Shown piece by piece: positions 42,518-51,897 of a stretch of 64,000 nt of DNA (position 1 is the first letter of the stretch; each line of letters opens with the position of its first letter). The DNA is taken from contig NZ_AUJB01000012.1 in NCBI RefSeq assembly GCF_000424005.1, positions 62,001 to 126,000 on the forward strand, in the 5' to 3' direction. The notes below the pieces were generated by a model. It did not search any database. It was not told the DNA's origin and saw only the letters and a program-made list of their open reading frames with translations. The position numbers and the translations under genes are program-made. This stretch comes from Pseudobutyrivibrio ruminis CF1b (GTDB lineage Bacteria > Bacillota > Clostridia > Lachnospirales > Lachnospiraceae).

Positions 42518-43375
42518 ATGATTATCTGCAGATATTTTTTATATTTCATCATATATAGTTTCCTGGGCTGGATATACGAGACATTCTACTGTACCATTCA
42601 CGAAAAAGCCTGGGAGAATCGAGGTTTTCTTTACGGTCCATGCATTCCCCTTTATGGTGTAGGTGCTACACTGGCACAAATTTTATTTATGGATTTACCA
42701 ATCAAAGGATTAGATGATCCTTCTTTAACCACTATATTTATAGGCTGTGCCGTTGGTTCTTTCTTTTTGGAATATGGCACATCTTATGTTCTAGAGAAAA
42801 GATTCCATGCCCGTTGGTGGGATTACTCAGATTTACCACTTAATATAAACGGACGTGTCTGTCTCATATTCACTCTGTGTTTTGGCTTTGCAGGAATCCT
42901 TGTGACACAGATTATCATTCCACCAATAGTAGAAATAATATCCTACTTCCCTGCAGTTTTAATAGAGCTTCTTGCTCTCATATTTATGTTTATCTTTGGA
43001 ATGGATATGGCTCTGACAATATCAGCCCTTACTACTTTTGCTAAAGAGTTTGAGCGTATTAACGAGGAGATTAATAATCAGATGGCTGAAAGAATCGCAG
43101 CTCTCCAGACTAACCTTGAGGATGCAAAGGTAGCCAGAATCGAAAAAGCTACTGTACGAAAAGAAGCTGCTTTTGTTAAAAAGGAATTGAATGCGGATAA
43201 GCTAGCAGAAATTAAAGAACAGATATCTACTGAGGCTGTTAAGCAGTGGATACTCAATGCAACAGAAACACAACGTGGCCAGTTCCGCCACATTGCAAAA
43301 TTCACCCACCCCGTAGCGTCGACCAAAGCGCTCTTTGAGAAGGCTTCCGAGGTACTTCGAGGTAAGAAAAAATAA
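42518..43375 (+). CDS. Putative ABC-transporter type IV (CmpB-like) membrane protein
   Basis: 285 residues with about five membrane segments and a cytoplasmic helical C-terminus (from about 185, EFERINEEINNQMAERIAALQTNLEDAKVARIEKATVRKEA-like coiled coil). The N-terminus (YFLYFIIYSFLGWIYETFYC, then RGFLYGPCIPLYGVGA) is the hallmark of the ABC_trans_CmpB family, common in Lachnospiraceae and of unknown function. Not linked to an ATPase here, so a transport role is doubtful. GGAGGG lies 8 bases ahead of the ATG. Confidence 0.75.
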   Translation: MIICRYFLYFIIYSFLGWIYETFYCTIHEKAWENRGFLYGPCIPLYGVGATLAQILFMDLPIKGLDDPSLTTIFIGCAVGSFFLEYGTSYVLEKRFHARWWDYSDLPLNINGRVCLIFTLCFGFAGILVTQIIIPPIVEIISYFPAVLIELLALIFMFIFGMDMALTISALTTFAKEFERINEEINNQMAERIAALQTNLEDAKVARIEKATVRKEAAFVKKELNADKLAEIKEQISTEAVKQWILNATETQRGQFRHIAKFTHPVASTKALFEKASEVLRGKKK

Positions 43376-43480
43376 AAGACTTCTTGTAGCTATCAAGCTC
43401 TTAAAAATACTTTAGCGAGACATGTTAGTCGAGCGGAGTATTTTAAGGCTTGAGAGTGTAACAAGAAGTCTTCCTTTTTA
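43376..43480 (+). terminator. Long composite hairpin, terminator or structured RNA
   Basis: AAGACTTCTTGT (43376-43387) pairs with ACAAGAAGTCTT (43461-43472), CAAGC with GCTTG, and an inner TTAAAAATACT with AGTATTTTAA, around a GC-richer apex (TTAGCGAGACATGTTAGTCG). TTTTTA follows on the plus strand. It fills the gap between the convergent CmpB-like and yajC genes. Confidence 0.6.
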
Positions 43481-43493
43481 GTCTTCAATTATT

Positions 43494-43793
43494 CTATTTC
43501 TCTGTAGACTTTACAGCATCCTCAGGCTTCTCAACCTGTGCGATAGCGTTCTTAGTCATTGGAATACGGCAGTTCTTGTTGCTTCCGAACTCTACGATAA
43601 CTGTAGCATCATCAGGAATTGCAATGATTACTCCGTAAAAACCGCTTGTTGTAAGAATTGTATCACCTACTGCAAGAGAAGACATCATAGCTGTCTTTTC
43701 CTTCTGCTCCTTCTGCTGTGGGCGAATCATGAAGAAATACATGAATACAAAAAGTACTACAACCCAAATAATTAAGCTAATTGAACTATTCAT
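43494..43793 (-). CDS. yajC: Preprotein translocase subunit YajC
   Basis: 99 residues: one N-terminal membrane segment (about 5-23), then RPQQKEQKEKTAMMSSLAVGDTILTTSGFYGVI, the family core, and a charged tail. It associates with SecDF during export. GGAGG precedes the ATG. It follows tgt, a gene order conserved in many bacteria. Confidence 0.92.
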   Translation of the reverse strand: MNSSISLIIWVVVLFVFMYFFMIRPQQKEQKEKTAMMSSLAVGDTILTTSGFYGVIIAIPDDATVIVEFGSNKNCRIPMTKNAIAQVEKPEDAVKSTEK

Positions 43794-43900
43794 TAAGTTA
43801 TCCTCCTACTACGTGGCCGAGCCACAAATCACTGAAATTAATTTTATCGAAATTTACCTTCTTAGGCAAGAAAAAAAGTCTAATTAATAAATTTTTAAGA

Positions 43901-45037
43901 TTAATCCTGGCCCTGAGCCATTGAATCAAGCTTGCGCTTCTTGTATGCTGCAAACTCGCCAGCATCTAAAGCATCTCTAATCTCTTCCATCATTGTGTTG
44001 TAGAAATAAAGATTATGTAAAACGCAAAGTCTCATTCCAAGCATTTCCTTAGCCTTGAGCAAATGACGCACATAAGCTCTAGAGTAAGAACGACATGTAG
44101 GACATCCACAGCCCTCCTCAATTGGGCGCATATCCTTCTCAAACTTCTGGTTGAAAAGATTGAGCTTGCCGTGGTTTGTATATACGTGACCATGACGACC
44201 ATTACGGCTAGGGTAAACGCAGTCGAAGAAATCCACGCCTCTGTCTACAGCCTCTAAAATGTTTGCTGGTGTACCAACACCCATAAGGTATGTAGGCTTG
44301 TTCTGTGGAAGATATGGAACGACGTGATCTAAAACATCGTACATCTGCTCATGGCTTTCACCAACAGCAAGACCACCTACTGCGTATCCTGGCAAATCAA
44401 GCTCAGAAATAATCTTCGCATGCTCAATTCTAATATCATTGAAAACAGCACCCTGGTTGATACCGAAAAGAAGCTGCTCCTTATTGATAGTATTTTCAAG
44501 GCTATTTAGACGAGCCATCTCTTCCTTGCAACGATAGAGCCATCTTGTAGTACGTGCTACAGAATCCTCTACGTATTTACGTTCTGCAAGGGCTGGTGGG
44601 CACTCATCAAATGCCATGGCGATTGTAGAACCAAGATTTGACTGAATCTGCATAGATTCCTCAGGTCCCATGAAAATCTTGCGGCCGTCGATATGTGAAT
44701 TGAAAGTAACGCCCTCTTCCTTAATCTTTCTGATACCAGCTAACGAGAATACCTGGAATCCGCCTGAATCTGTAAGGATTGGTCTGTCCCAATTCATAAA
44801 TTTATGAAGACCGCCAAGCTCCTTAATAAGCTTATCACCTGTTCTAACATGAAGATGATAAGTATTAGAAAGCTCAACCTGACATTTAATCTCACGTAAA
44901 TCATCAGTAGAAACAGCCCCCTTAATGGCAGCAACTGTTCCAACATTCATAAATACAGGTGTCTCAATCACACCGTGTACTGTGTGAAAACGTCCCCTTT
45001 TTGCTCTTCCCTCTGTCTTTAATAACTCGTATTTCAA
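43901..45037 (-). CDS. tgt: tRNA-guanine transglycosylase
   Basis: 378 residues. The active-site Asp lies in ILTDSGGFQVFSL, the nucleophile Asp in VDFFDCVYPSRNGRHG, and the zinc site in CGCPTCRSYSRAYVRHLL. It swaps guanine 34 of Asp, Asn, His and Tyr tRNAs for preQ1 or queuine. The start is TTG, overlapping the aroC stop by 4 bases, with AAGGAG 11 bases upstream. No queuosine synthesis genes are in the window, so the base may be salvaged or made elsewhere. Confidence 0.95.
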   Translation of the reverse strand: MKYELLKTEGRAKRGRFHTVHGVIETPVFMNVGTVAAIKGAVSTDDLREIKCQVELSNTYHLHVRTGDKLIKELGGLHKFMNWDRPILTDSGGFQVFSLAGIRKIKEEGVTFNSHIDGRKIFMGPEESMQIQSNLGSTIAMAFDECPPALAERKYVEDSVARTTRWLYRCKEEMARLNSLENTINKEQLLFGINQGAVFNDIRIEHAKIISELDLPGYAVGGLAVGESHEQMYDVLDHVVPYLPQNKPTYLMGVGTPANILEAVDRGVDFFDCVYPSRNGRHGHVYTNHGKLNLFNQKFEKDMRPIEEGCGCPTCRSYSRAYVRHLLKAKEMLGMRLCVLHNLYFYNTMMEEIRDALDAGEFAAYKKRKLDSMAQGQD

Positions 45038-46131
45038 TTCTTATAAAACTCCTTAATATACTCAACTCTGTCAGTCATATGACCAAGCAAAGCATCACAA
45101 ACTGTAATCGCACACATAGCCTCCACAACAACTACTGCTCTAGGAACAATTATAGGATCGTGACGACCATGTATTTCTATATCAACCTCTTCGCCAGCCT
45201 CGTTAACTGTGTGCTGCATCTTTGAAATGGATGGAGTAGGCTTTATTGCAGCTCTGAGAATAATGTCATCACCATCAGAAATACCACCAAGTATTCCTCC
45301 ACTGTGATTGCTGGTCTTAACGACTGCATTATCATCGTTTAGTACAAACTCATCATTATTCAAGCTTCCTACATTTTTGGAAGCCTTAAAACCATCGCCG
45401 ATTTCTACACCCTTAACTGCTCCGATAGAAACAACCGCCTGGGCAAGCTTTGCATCCAGCTTATCAAATACAGGATCACCTATTCCAGCAGGAACACCTG
45501 TAATTACACATTCAATAACACCACCTGCACTGTCGTTATTAAGCATACATGCAGCTAAATATTCAGCAGCCTCATCTGCAGCCTTTGAATCTGGCATAGC
45601 AAGAGGATTCTGATCTCTGTAGCCTAATTCGAAATCAGATATAGTGATATCACCAATTGATTTCGTATATGCGAACACTTCAATGCCAAGTTCTCTTAAA
45701 AGCTTTGCACAAATTGCGCCAGCGGCTACACGTCCGATAGTCTCTCTACCTGAAGAGCGGCCACCTCCTCGGTAATCTCTAAATCCAAATTTCTCATGGA
45801 AGCCAAAATCAGCATGACCAGGTCTATAGGTAGTAGCTATATCGCCATAATCCTTTGAGTGCTGATCCTTATTTCTAACCATAAGAGAAATTGGATTGCC
45901 TGTAGTACGTCCTTCGAATACTCCCGAAAGAATCTCAACCTCATCGCCCTCTGCTCGGGCTGTAGTAAATTTTGACTGTCCTGGCTTTCTTCTGTCCAAA
46001 TACATCTGAATATCTGCAGCACAAAGCTTAAGACCAGCTGGAAAACCATCTATAACAACCCCAAGAGCTGCCCCGTGGGATTCTCCCCAAGTAGTGATTG
46101 AAATTCTATTACCAAATGTTGAACCTGCCAT
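45034..46131 (-). CDS. aroC: Chorismate synthase
   Basis: 365 residues with the FMN-enzyme signatures SITTWGESHGAALGVVIDG, RRKPGQSKFTTAR, YRGGGRSSGRETIGRVAAGA and ISDGDDIILRAAIKPTPSI. It makes chorismate from EPSP, the last common step to aromatic amino acids. AGGAGG precedes the ATG. A terminator from the upstream lactonase gene separates the two transcripts. Confidence 0.96.
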   Translation of the reverse strand: MAGSTFGNRISITTWGESHGAALGVVIDGFPAGLKLCAADIQMYLDRRKPGQSKFTTARAEGDEVEILSGVFEGRTTGNPISLMVRNKDQHSKDYGDIATTYRPGHADFGFHEKFGFRDYRGGGRSSGRETIGRVAAGAICAKLLRELGIEVFAYTKSIGDITISDFELGYRDQNPLAMPDSKAADEAAEYLAACMLNNDSAGGVIECVITGVPAGIGDPVFDKLDAKLAQAVVSIGAVKGVEIGDGFKASKNVGSLNNDEFVLNDDNAVVKTSNHSGGILGGISDGDDIILRAAIKPTPSISKMQHTVNEAGEEVDIEIHGRHDPIIVPRAVVVVEAMCAITVCDALLGHMTDRVEYIKEFYKN

Positions 46132-46172
46132 AATGATGCCCTCCTAAAAAAGAAACCCTATATAGTAAAGAA

Positions 46173-46195
46173 AGGGGCTGACATTAACAGCCCCT
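46173..46195 (-). terminator. Terminator of the lactonase gene
   Basis: An 8-bp stem (AGGGGCTG / CAGCCCCT) with a 7-base loop, then TTTCTTT on the minus strand, 10 bases after the lactonase stop. Confidence 0.8.
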
Positions 46196-46204
46196 GAACC
46201 ACTC

Positions 46205-47257
46205 CTATTTAATCTTTACAACTACAATACTGTTTGGCTTAGCAATTTTGATTGGTGGATTCTGCATAAGAGAATGACCAGTCTTCTTATCAATTGTAAA
46301 GCTTCGGATTTCATTTGTATCATGGTTAAGTGATACAAAATACTTATCCTTTGGAAGAACTGCAAAGCTCTTTGGATAATCGCCGCTGATAAAATTGTGT
46401 GAGAAGTATTCAATCTTTCCAGATCTAACATTTCTCTCATACATACAAACAGCATTAAGGCCATCTACACTTGCGTATAAATATTTATCATCATCACCAA
46501 ACTTAATATTAGTTCCTGTAGAGATTTCCTCATCAACACCTACAAGTAATGAAACTGTCTGGATGTTCTCGAAATCAGGACGATCTCCAATGATATGATA
46601 ATCATAAACGAGAATCTCGTTTGACATCTCTGTAATAACATATGCATACTGTCCGTCGTGAGAGAACTTCATCTTAAGTGGGGCTGAACCCATTGGACAT
46701 CTGATGATGTCTGCAAGGTGAAGCTTTCCAGCCTCGTAATCTACCTCGTAGATTTTAATCTGATGAAGACCATTCTCTACAACACAAAGATACTTCTCCT
46801 CTGGAGTAAGCTCAACGCATGTACAATGTGGATATAAAGGTCTGTCAGCAACTGACTTTCCAATACCCTGGTGGAAGATACCGTCAGCGATACCATTAAT
46901 ACTTCCATCTTCATTAAGCTTCATCATAGTAACTCGGCCATCGTGATAGCCAGCTACGAATAAATATCTATTCTGAGAATCAACGCAGAGATTGCAACCA
47001 CGCATGCCTCCAACCCACTCCTGATTCATCTTCTCAAGATCACCGTTTTCAAGAATCTTGAAAGCTGCAACACCTTCATCAGCAATTGAATAAAGGAATT
47101 TGTTATCGTGAGAATTAATAATATCCGAAGGATTATTAATTGGAGCAACGCTCTGCTCAGTAAGTAGTCCTGTGTCAGGATTAACATCATAAACATAGAT
47201 ACCAACGCTTGTCTCGTGTGTATAGGTACCCACATAAGCAACATATTTTTCTGCCAT
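46205..47257 (-). CDS. Lactonase-family beta-propeller protein (6-phosphogluconolactonase-like)
   Basis: 350 residues forming a seven-bladed propeller, with VAYVGTYTHETSVGIYVYDVN at the start, LYPHCTCVELTPEEKYLCVVENG in the centre and SFAVLPKDKYFVSLNHDTNEI near the end. This is the Pgl/YbhE lactonase family, which hydrolyses 6-phosphogluconolactone, but some members act on other lactones or none. AAGGAG precedes the ATG. A single gene with its own terminator. Confidence 0.75.
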   Translation of the reverse strand: MAEKYVAYVGTYTHETSVGIYVYDVNPDTGLLTEQSVAPINNPSDIINSHDNKFLYSIADEGVAAFKILENGDLEKMNQEWVGGMRGCNLCVDSQNRYLFVAGYHDGRVTMMKLNEDGSINGIADGIFHQGIGKSVADRPLYPHCTCVELTPEEKYLCVVENGLHQIKIYEVDYEAGKLHLADIIRCPMGSAPLKMKFSHDGQYAYVITEMSNEILVYDYHIIGDRPDFENIQTVSLLVGVDEEISTGTNIKFGDDDKYLYASVDGLNAVCMYERNVRSGKIEYFSHNFISGDYPKSFAVLPKDKYFVSLNHDTNEIRSFTIDKKTGHSLMQNPPIKIAKPNSIVVVKIK

Positions 47258-47277
47258 TGTATTCTCCTTGTTTTAAC

Positions 47278-48510
47278 TTATGCTTCTTCTTCTTTTCTTC
47301 TAAGAATGTCGAACTCTTCTGGTGTAGTGCTAAGCTTAATGAAAAGCTTCTGCTTTGGATGTGGACAACTCTCCATATCCTCACCATCTTCATTCTTTAT
47401 TCCTAATACTTCTACTTCTACATTATCTCCGTTTGGCTTCATAATTTCAATAGTTTCGCCTACTGAAAATTTATTTCTCTGTTCTATCTCCACAAAGCCC
47501 TCGCTATTAGGAGCCCCGCAGATGCCAAGGTATGTATAGCCAATATTGTATGTATTATTGTCATAAATCTGAGATTCCTCAGATGGCTTTCCATAATAGA
47601 AGCCAGTTGTAAACTGACGATATGTACATGCAGAAATCTGCTCCTTGTACCAATCAAGGTTTGCCTCGTATTTCTCAGGCGACTCTTTGTAATCATCAAT
47701 TGCCTTACGATATGTACGGGCAACTGTTGCTACATAAAGAGCAGTCTTCATGCGGCCTTCAATCTTAAAGCTGTCGATACCAGCGTCAATTAAGTCAGGA
47801 ATATGTTCAATCATACATAAGTCCTTAGAATTGAAGATGTATGTCCCTCTCTCGTTCTCATATACAGGGAAATACTCTCCTGGACGCTGCTCTTCAACAA
47901 CAGCATACTTCCATCTGCATGGATGTGTGCAAGCACCCTGATTCGCATCTCTACCTGTAAAATAATTTGAAAGAAGACATCTTCCTGAATAAGAAATGCA
48001 CATTGCACCATGAATGAATGACTCTATCTCTAAATCGTCAGGGATGTTCGCTCTAATCTCTTTGATTTCCGCCAATGAAAGCTCTCTTGCAGAAACAACT
48101 CTTGAAGCGCCTAAATCATACCAGAACTTATATGTACCATAGTTTGTATTATTTGCCTGAGTACTTACATGACGCTCGATTTCAGGACAAATCTCTTTAG
48201 CCATCATAAAGATTGCAGGATCTGCAATAATAAGAGCATCCGGACCAATTTCCTTCAGTTCCTTTAAATACTCTCTAACGCCCTCGAGGTCGTTATTATG
48301 AGCTAAAATATTAACAGTAACGTGAACCTTTACACCGTGATCATGGGCAAACTTTACACCCTCAATCATATCTTCTTTAGAAAAATTCTTTGCCTTAGCT
48401 CTAAGACCAAAAACTTCTCCACCAATAAAAACTGCATCTGCTCCATAAATAACAGCAACCTTAAGTACCTCAAGACTGCTTGCAGGAACTAATAATTCTG
48501 TATTTCTCAT
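47278..48510 (-). CDS. U32-family tRNA hydroxylation protein (TrhP-like)
   Basis: 410 residues of the peptidase U32 family. The Cys-rich core ESFIHGAMCISYSGRC then LLSNYFTGRDANQGACTHPCRWKY holds the Cys residues thought to bind an iron-sulfur cluster. In Bacillus the U32 proteins TrhP1/TrhP2 (YrrN/YrrO) make 5-hydroxyuridine at tRNA position 34 and lie beside the methyltransferase TrmR, as here. Only one U32 gene is present in this window. It overlaps the methyltransferase gene by 4 bases. The tRNA role is by family and context. Confidence 0.85.
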   Translation of the reverse strand: MRNTELLVPASSLEVLKVAVIYGADAVFIGGEVFGLRAKAKNFSKEDMIEGVKFAHDHGVKVHVTVNILAHNNDLEGVREYLKELKEIGPDALIIADPAIFMMAKEICPEIERHVSTQANNTNYGTYKFWYDLGASRVVSARELSLAEIKEIRANIPDDLEIESFIHGAMCISYSGRCLLSNYFTGRDANQGACTHPCRWKYAVVEEQRPGEYFPVYENERGTYIFNSKDLCMIEHIPDLIDAGIDSFKIEGRMKTALYVATVARTYRKAIDDYKESPEKYEANLDWYKEQISACTYRQFTTGFYYGKPSEESQIYDNNTYNIGYTYLGICGAPNSEGFVEIEQRNKFSVGETIEIMKPNGDNVEVEVLGIKNEDGEDMESCPHPKQKLFIKLSTTPEEFDILRRKEEEA

Positions 48511-49154
48511 TTCTTTCCTTTCACGCTGATACTAACGCCATCTCCCAGAGGAAGAATCGTAGTAGTAAAACCTTCATCGTGAGTCAGCTCGTAGAGATAA
48601 TCTCTCATTCGCTTGTGAATAGTACGATTACGTCTTGTAATAGCGTACCTGGACTCAATTATATCCCCATCCTGTAATACATTATCAGTAACAATTAAAC
48701 CATCATCAGCAATAAGCCTTTTTATTTCAGGCCAGAAATTAATGTACTGACCTTTTGCCGCATCCATGAAAATGAAATCGTAGGGACCTTCAAGAGTAGG
48801 TAAGATTTCCATGGCATCTCCCTCTAAAAGAGTGATTTGCTTATCTCTGCCTGTTCTCTTGAAATTCGCATTTGCGATAGGAATGCGAGGCTCATAATTT
48901 TCGATGGTGGTAATAGTAACATCATCTCCTGCCGCTTCCGCAATTACATTTGCAGAAAAACCAACGGCAGCTCCAACTTCCAAGATTCGTTTTGGTCTGT
49001 TCATCTTGACAAGAAGCTGAAGTAAATTAACTGTCTCCGGTCTTATTATTGGAACGAAGGATTCTATTGCTTCTTTTTGAATCTCCTTTAACACAGGGCT
49101 AAGCTCTGGATAAAGGCTATTCAAATAAGTGGTATATCTCTCATCAACTATCAT
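48507..49154 (-). CDS. trmR: O-methyltransferase, tRNA 5-hydroxyuridine methyltransferase-like
   Basis: 215 residues of the class I SAM O-methyltransferase family, with ILEVGAAVGFSANVIAEAAG (SAM motif I), TTIENYEPRIPIANANFK and DFIFMDAAKGQYINFWPEI (metal Asp), and VTDNVLQDGDI. Coupled to the U32 gene, it matches the TrmR (YrrM)-TrhP pairing that makes 5-methoxyuridine at the tRNA wobble position. Its own start has GGAAG upstream, just after the RNase J stop. Confidence 0.85.
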   Translation of the reverse strand: MIVDERYTTYLNSLYPELSPVLKEIQKEAIESFVPIIRPETVNLLQLLVKMNRPKRILEVGAAVGFSANVIAEAAGDDVTITTIENYEPRIPIANANFKRTGRDKQITLLEGDAMEILPTLEGPYDFIFMDAAKGQYINFWPEIKRLIADDGLIVTDNVLQDGDIIESRYAITRRNRTIHKRMRDYLYELTHDEGFTTTILPLGDGVSISVKGKK

Positions 49155-49155
49155 T

Positions 49156-50832
49156 TTATACTTCCATGATGATTGGAATAATCATTGGACGTCTCTGAGT
49201 CTCATGCCATACGAAATCAGAAAGGTTGTCTCTGATGTCTGACTTAATCTTGTTCCAATCTGTAATATTCTTTTCCTCAAGAACCTCCATTGTCTCAGAA
49301 AGAACTGCACGAGCGCTTTCCATAAGGTCCTCAGAATCTCTAACATAAACGAAACCGCGGGATACAATATCAGGACCAGCAAGAACTGTACCTGATGCGC
49401 TGTCTAATGTAAGCACAACGATGATGATTCCATCCTCAGCAAGCTTCTGTCTGTCGCGAAGTACGATGTTTCCAACATCACCTACGCCGATACCATCAAC
49501 CATGATAGCTCCAGTGTGAACATGACCTGTAACCTTAGAGTAATTATCTCCAAGCTCAAGCACATCACCTGAACGGATAATCTTAATATGGTCGTGATCC
49601 CAGCCAAGTGACTCAGCGATACGAGCCTGAGCTGTAAGATGCTTGAACTCGCCATGAACTGGAATAGAAAACTGTGGACGTACAAGAGAATAAATAAGCT
49701 TAATCTCTTCTGCGCAGGCATGTCCTGAAACATGAACATCCTGCATAACAATCTGAGCGCCACGCATTGTTAAGTCGTTGATAACATTTGATACTGCCTT
49801 CTCATTTCCAGGAATTGGATGAGATGAGAATACAATCATATCACCTGGCTTAATCTGTACTTTCTTATGAGTACCGTTAGCCATTCTTGAAAGAGCTGCC
49901 ATGGACTCACCTTGAGAACCTGTAGTAACAAGAACAAGCTTCTCATCTGGATATGCCTTTAACTGCTCGATATCAACCAAAGTATTATCTGGAATGTGAA
50001 GATAGCCAAGTTTTGAAGCTGTGTCGATGGTATTTACCATTGAACGGCCTTCCACACAAACCTTACGTCCATATTTATCAGCTGAATTGATAATCTGCTG
50101 AACACGGTCAACATTTGACGCAAATGTAGCGATGATAATTCTGCTGGTAGTATTATCAGCAAAGATAGAATCGATAGTCTTACCTACTGTCTTTTCTGAC
50201 GCAGTAAAGCCAGGGCGCTCTGCATTTGTAGAATCACACATAAGAGCAAGTACGCCCTTCTTACCGATCTCGCCAAGACGCTGTAAGTCGATTGGATCAC
50301 CGTAAACTGGTGTGTAATCAACCTTGAAATCGCCTGTATGTACAACGATACCTGCTGGCGAATAAATAGCAAGTGCAGCCGCATCCTGAATACTGTGATT
50401 TGTACGGATAAACTCTACTCTAAATTCACCTGCATTAATATGTGTGCCATACTTAACAACCTTACGCTTAACCTTAGTGAGCATCTTGTGCTCCTCAAGC
50501 TTATGCTCAATAAGACCATTAGTAAGCTTTGTAGAGTAAATAGGGCATACGTTAAGCTCCTTAAAGACATAAGGAATCGCCCCAATGTGGTCCTCGTGAC
50601 CATGGGTAATAAAGAATCCCTTTAACTTATCCTGATTGTCTTTCAGATATGATATATCTGGAATAACCAGATCCACGCCCAACATATCATCCTCAGGAAA
50701 TGAAAGTCCGCAATCCACAACAATAATACTGTCTCCATACTCGAAAGCAGTAATATTCATGCCGATTTGCTCAAGACCGCCAAGTGGAATAATCTTCAGC
50801 CTTTCAGCCTTCTGTTCAGTTTTCTTCTTCAA
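49156..50832 (-). CDS. rnj: Ribonuclease J
   Basis: 558 residues: a metallo-beta-lactamase domain with THGHEDHIG (His77, His79, Asp81, His82), the beta-CASP part (VCVEGRSMVN and SGHACAEE), and the RNase J C-terminal domain. It acts as a 5'-3' exo- and endonuclease in RNA decay and maturation. The start is TTG with GGAGG 8 bases upstream. Whether it is the J1 or J2 paralogue cannot be told here. Confidence 0.93.
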   Translation of the reverse strand: MKKKTEQKAERLKIIPLGGLEQIGMNITAFEYGDSIIVVDCGLSFPEDDMLGVDLVIPDISYLKDNQDKLKGFFITHGHEDHIGAIPYVFKELNVCPIYSTKLTNGLIEHKLEEHKMLTKVKRKVVKYGTHINAGEFRVEFIRTNHSIQDAAALAIYSPAGIVVHTGDFKVDYTPVYGDPIDLQRLGEIGKKGVLALMCDSTNAERPGFTASEKTVGKTIDSIFADNTTSRIIIATFASNVDRVQQIINSADKYGRKVCVEGRSMVNTIDTASKLGYLHIPDNTLVDIEQLKAYPDEKLVLVTTGSQGESMAALSRMANGTHKKVQIKPGDMIVFSSHPIPGNEKAVSNVINDLTMRGAQIVMQDVHVSGHACAEEIKLIYSLVRPQFSIPVHGEFKHLTAQARIAESLGWDHDHIKIIRSGDVLELGDNYSKVTGHVHTGAIMVDGIGVGDVGNIVLRDRQKLAEDGIIIVVLTLDSASGTVLAGPDIVSRGFVYVRDSEDLMESARAVLSETMEVLEEKNITDWNKIKSDIRDNLSDFVWHETQRRPMIIPIIMEV

Positions 50833-50871
50833 AAAAATAACCTCCTATTTCAATTCAAAAATAATCTTTTA

Positions 50872-51135
50872 TTACATTTCAATGTCAGCTTCGTCGCCAA
50901 CTAATTCATCAAAAAGCTTAGCTACAGCATCAAACTCAACGTCGTCCTCGACAAACTCATAGACTACGTCATCGCCTTCTACTGAAACCTCTTTTAAAAT
51001 TGTTGCGTCAGCATCTTCATTTTCATCTTCACTGTCACATACAAGAAGATATTTATTTCCAGATACCAATGTTTCCTCTAATACAAAAAACTCGATATCT
51101 TCTCCATCATCACCAGATAAAATGATTTTTTCCAT
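50872..51135 (-). CDS. DUF1292 protein
   Basis: 87 residues, very acidic. The layout ILSGDDGEDIEFFVLEETLVSGNKYLLV then DGDDVVYEFVEDDVEFDAVAKLFDEL-like segments matches DUF1292, which is conserved in Firmicutes next to ruvX and ireB. The function is unknown. GGAGT precedes the ATG, 2 bases after ruvX. Confidence 0.85.
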   Translation of the reverse strand: MEKIILSGDDGEDIEFFVLEETLVSGNKYLLVCDSEDENEDADATILKEVSVEGDDVVYEFVEDDVEFDAVAKLFDELVGDEADIEM

Positions 51136-51137
51136 TT

Positions 51138-51563
51138 TTAACTCCTATAATTATCCAAATAATCCTGTAATATTATAGCCGCAGCAATCTGATCGATAAC
51201 CTTCTTTCGATCCTTCTTCGCTACGCCTGATTCCTCTAAAATCTCATCCGCATATACGGTAGTAAGTCGCTCATCAACAAGCTCAATTGGTATAGTAACT
51301 CTTTTTTCTAATAACTTTTTAAATTCAAGTGTGTCTTCACAACGAAAGCCCTCGCTATCGTCCATGTTGCGAGGATATCCTAAAACAATCTTTTCAATCT
51401 GGTACTCTTCGCAGATTTCCTTGATTCTAACTAAGGTGTGTCGAAGCGCACTGGCCCTCTCTCGGGTGATTGTCTCAAATTCCTGCGCAGTCAAAAGTAA
51501 AGGGTCACTAATAGCGACCCCAACTGTTTTCGTCCCATAATCAAGACCAAGAATCCTGCTCAT
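51138..51563 (-). CDS. ruvX: Holliday junction resolvase-like protein RuvX (YqgF)
   Basis: 141 residues with the RNase H-like fold: RILGLDYGTKTVGVAISD at the start, KIVLGYPRNMDDSEG and LVDERLTTVYADEIL. Members resolve branched DNA or process pre-16S rRNA. Overlaps the ireB stop by one base (TAATG). Confidence 0.92.
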   Translation of the reverse strand: MSRILGLDYGTKTVGVAISDPLLLTAQEFETITRERASALRHTLVRIKEICEEYQIEKIVLGYPRNMDDSEGFRCEDTLEFKKLLEKRVTIPIELVDERLTTVYADEILEESGVAKKDRKKVIDQIAAAIILQDYLDNYRS

Positions 51564-51829
51564 TATTTACTCCAGCTTTCACTAGCTATATATTCCTTAA
51601 GAAGCTCCTCTACGAGCTCATCACGTTCTACTTTCATAATAAGGCTACGTGCATTATTGTGACTGGTAATATATGTAGGGTCCCCGGACATAATGTATCC
51701 TACTATCTGATTCACAGGATTATAACCCTTTTCCGAAAGGGCGCTATAAACCTGTTCGAGGACCTCTTTTACCCCTACAGGATTTTCCTTTTGAACCTTA
51801 AAGTATTGTGTGTTACTTAACTCTGCCAT
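51563..51829 (-). CDS. ireB: IreB-family regulatory phosphoprotein
   Basis: 88 residues with the IreB (DUF965) core [42 protein letters not shown]. In enterococci IreB is phosphorylated on N-terminal Thr residues by the IreK Ser/Thr kinase and affects cephalosporin tolerance; Thr7 is a candidate here. Operon with ruvX and DUF1292. Confidence 0.92.
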   Translation of the reverse strand: MAELSNTQYFKVQKENPVGVKEVLEQVYSALSEKGYNPVNQIVGYIMSGDPTYITSHNNARSLIMKVERDELVEELLKEYIASESWSK

Positions 51830-51897
51830 ATCTACCTCGTCTCTTAAAACCGTACCACAATAAAAATTAAATCAAGATAATTGTAATATACAAACCT

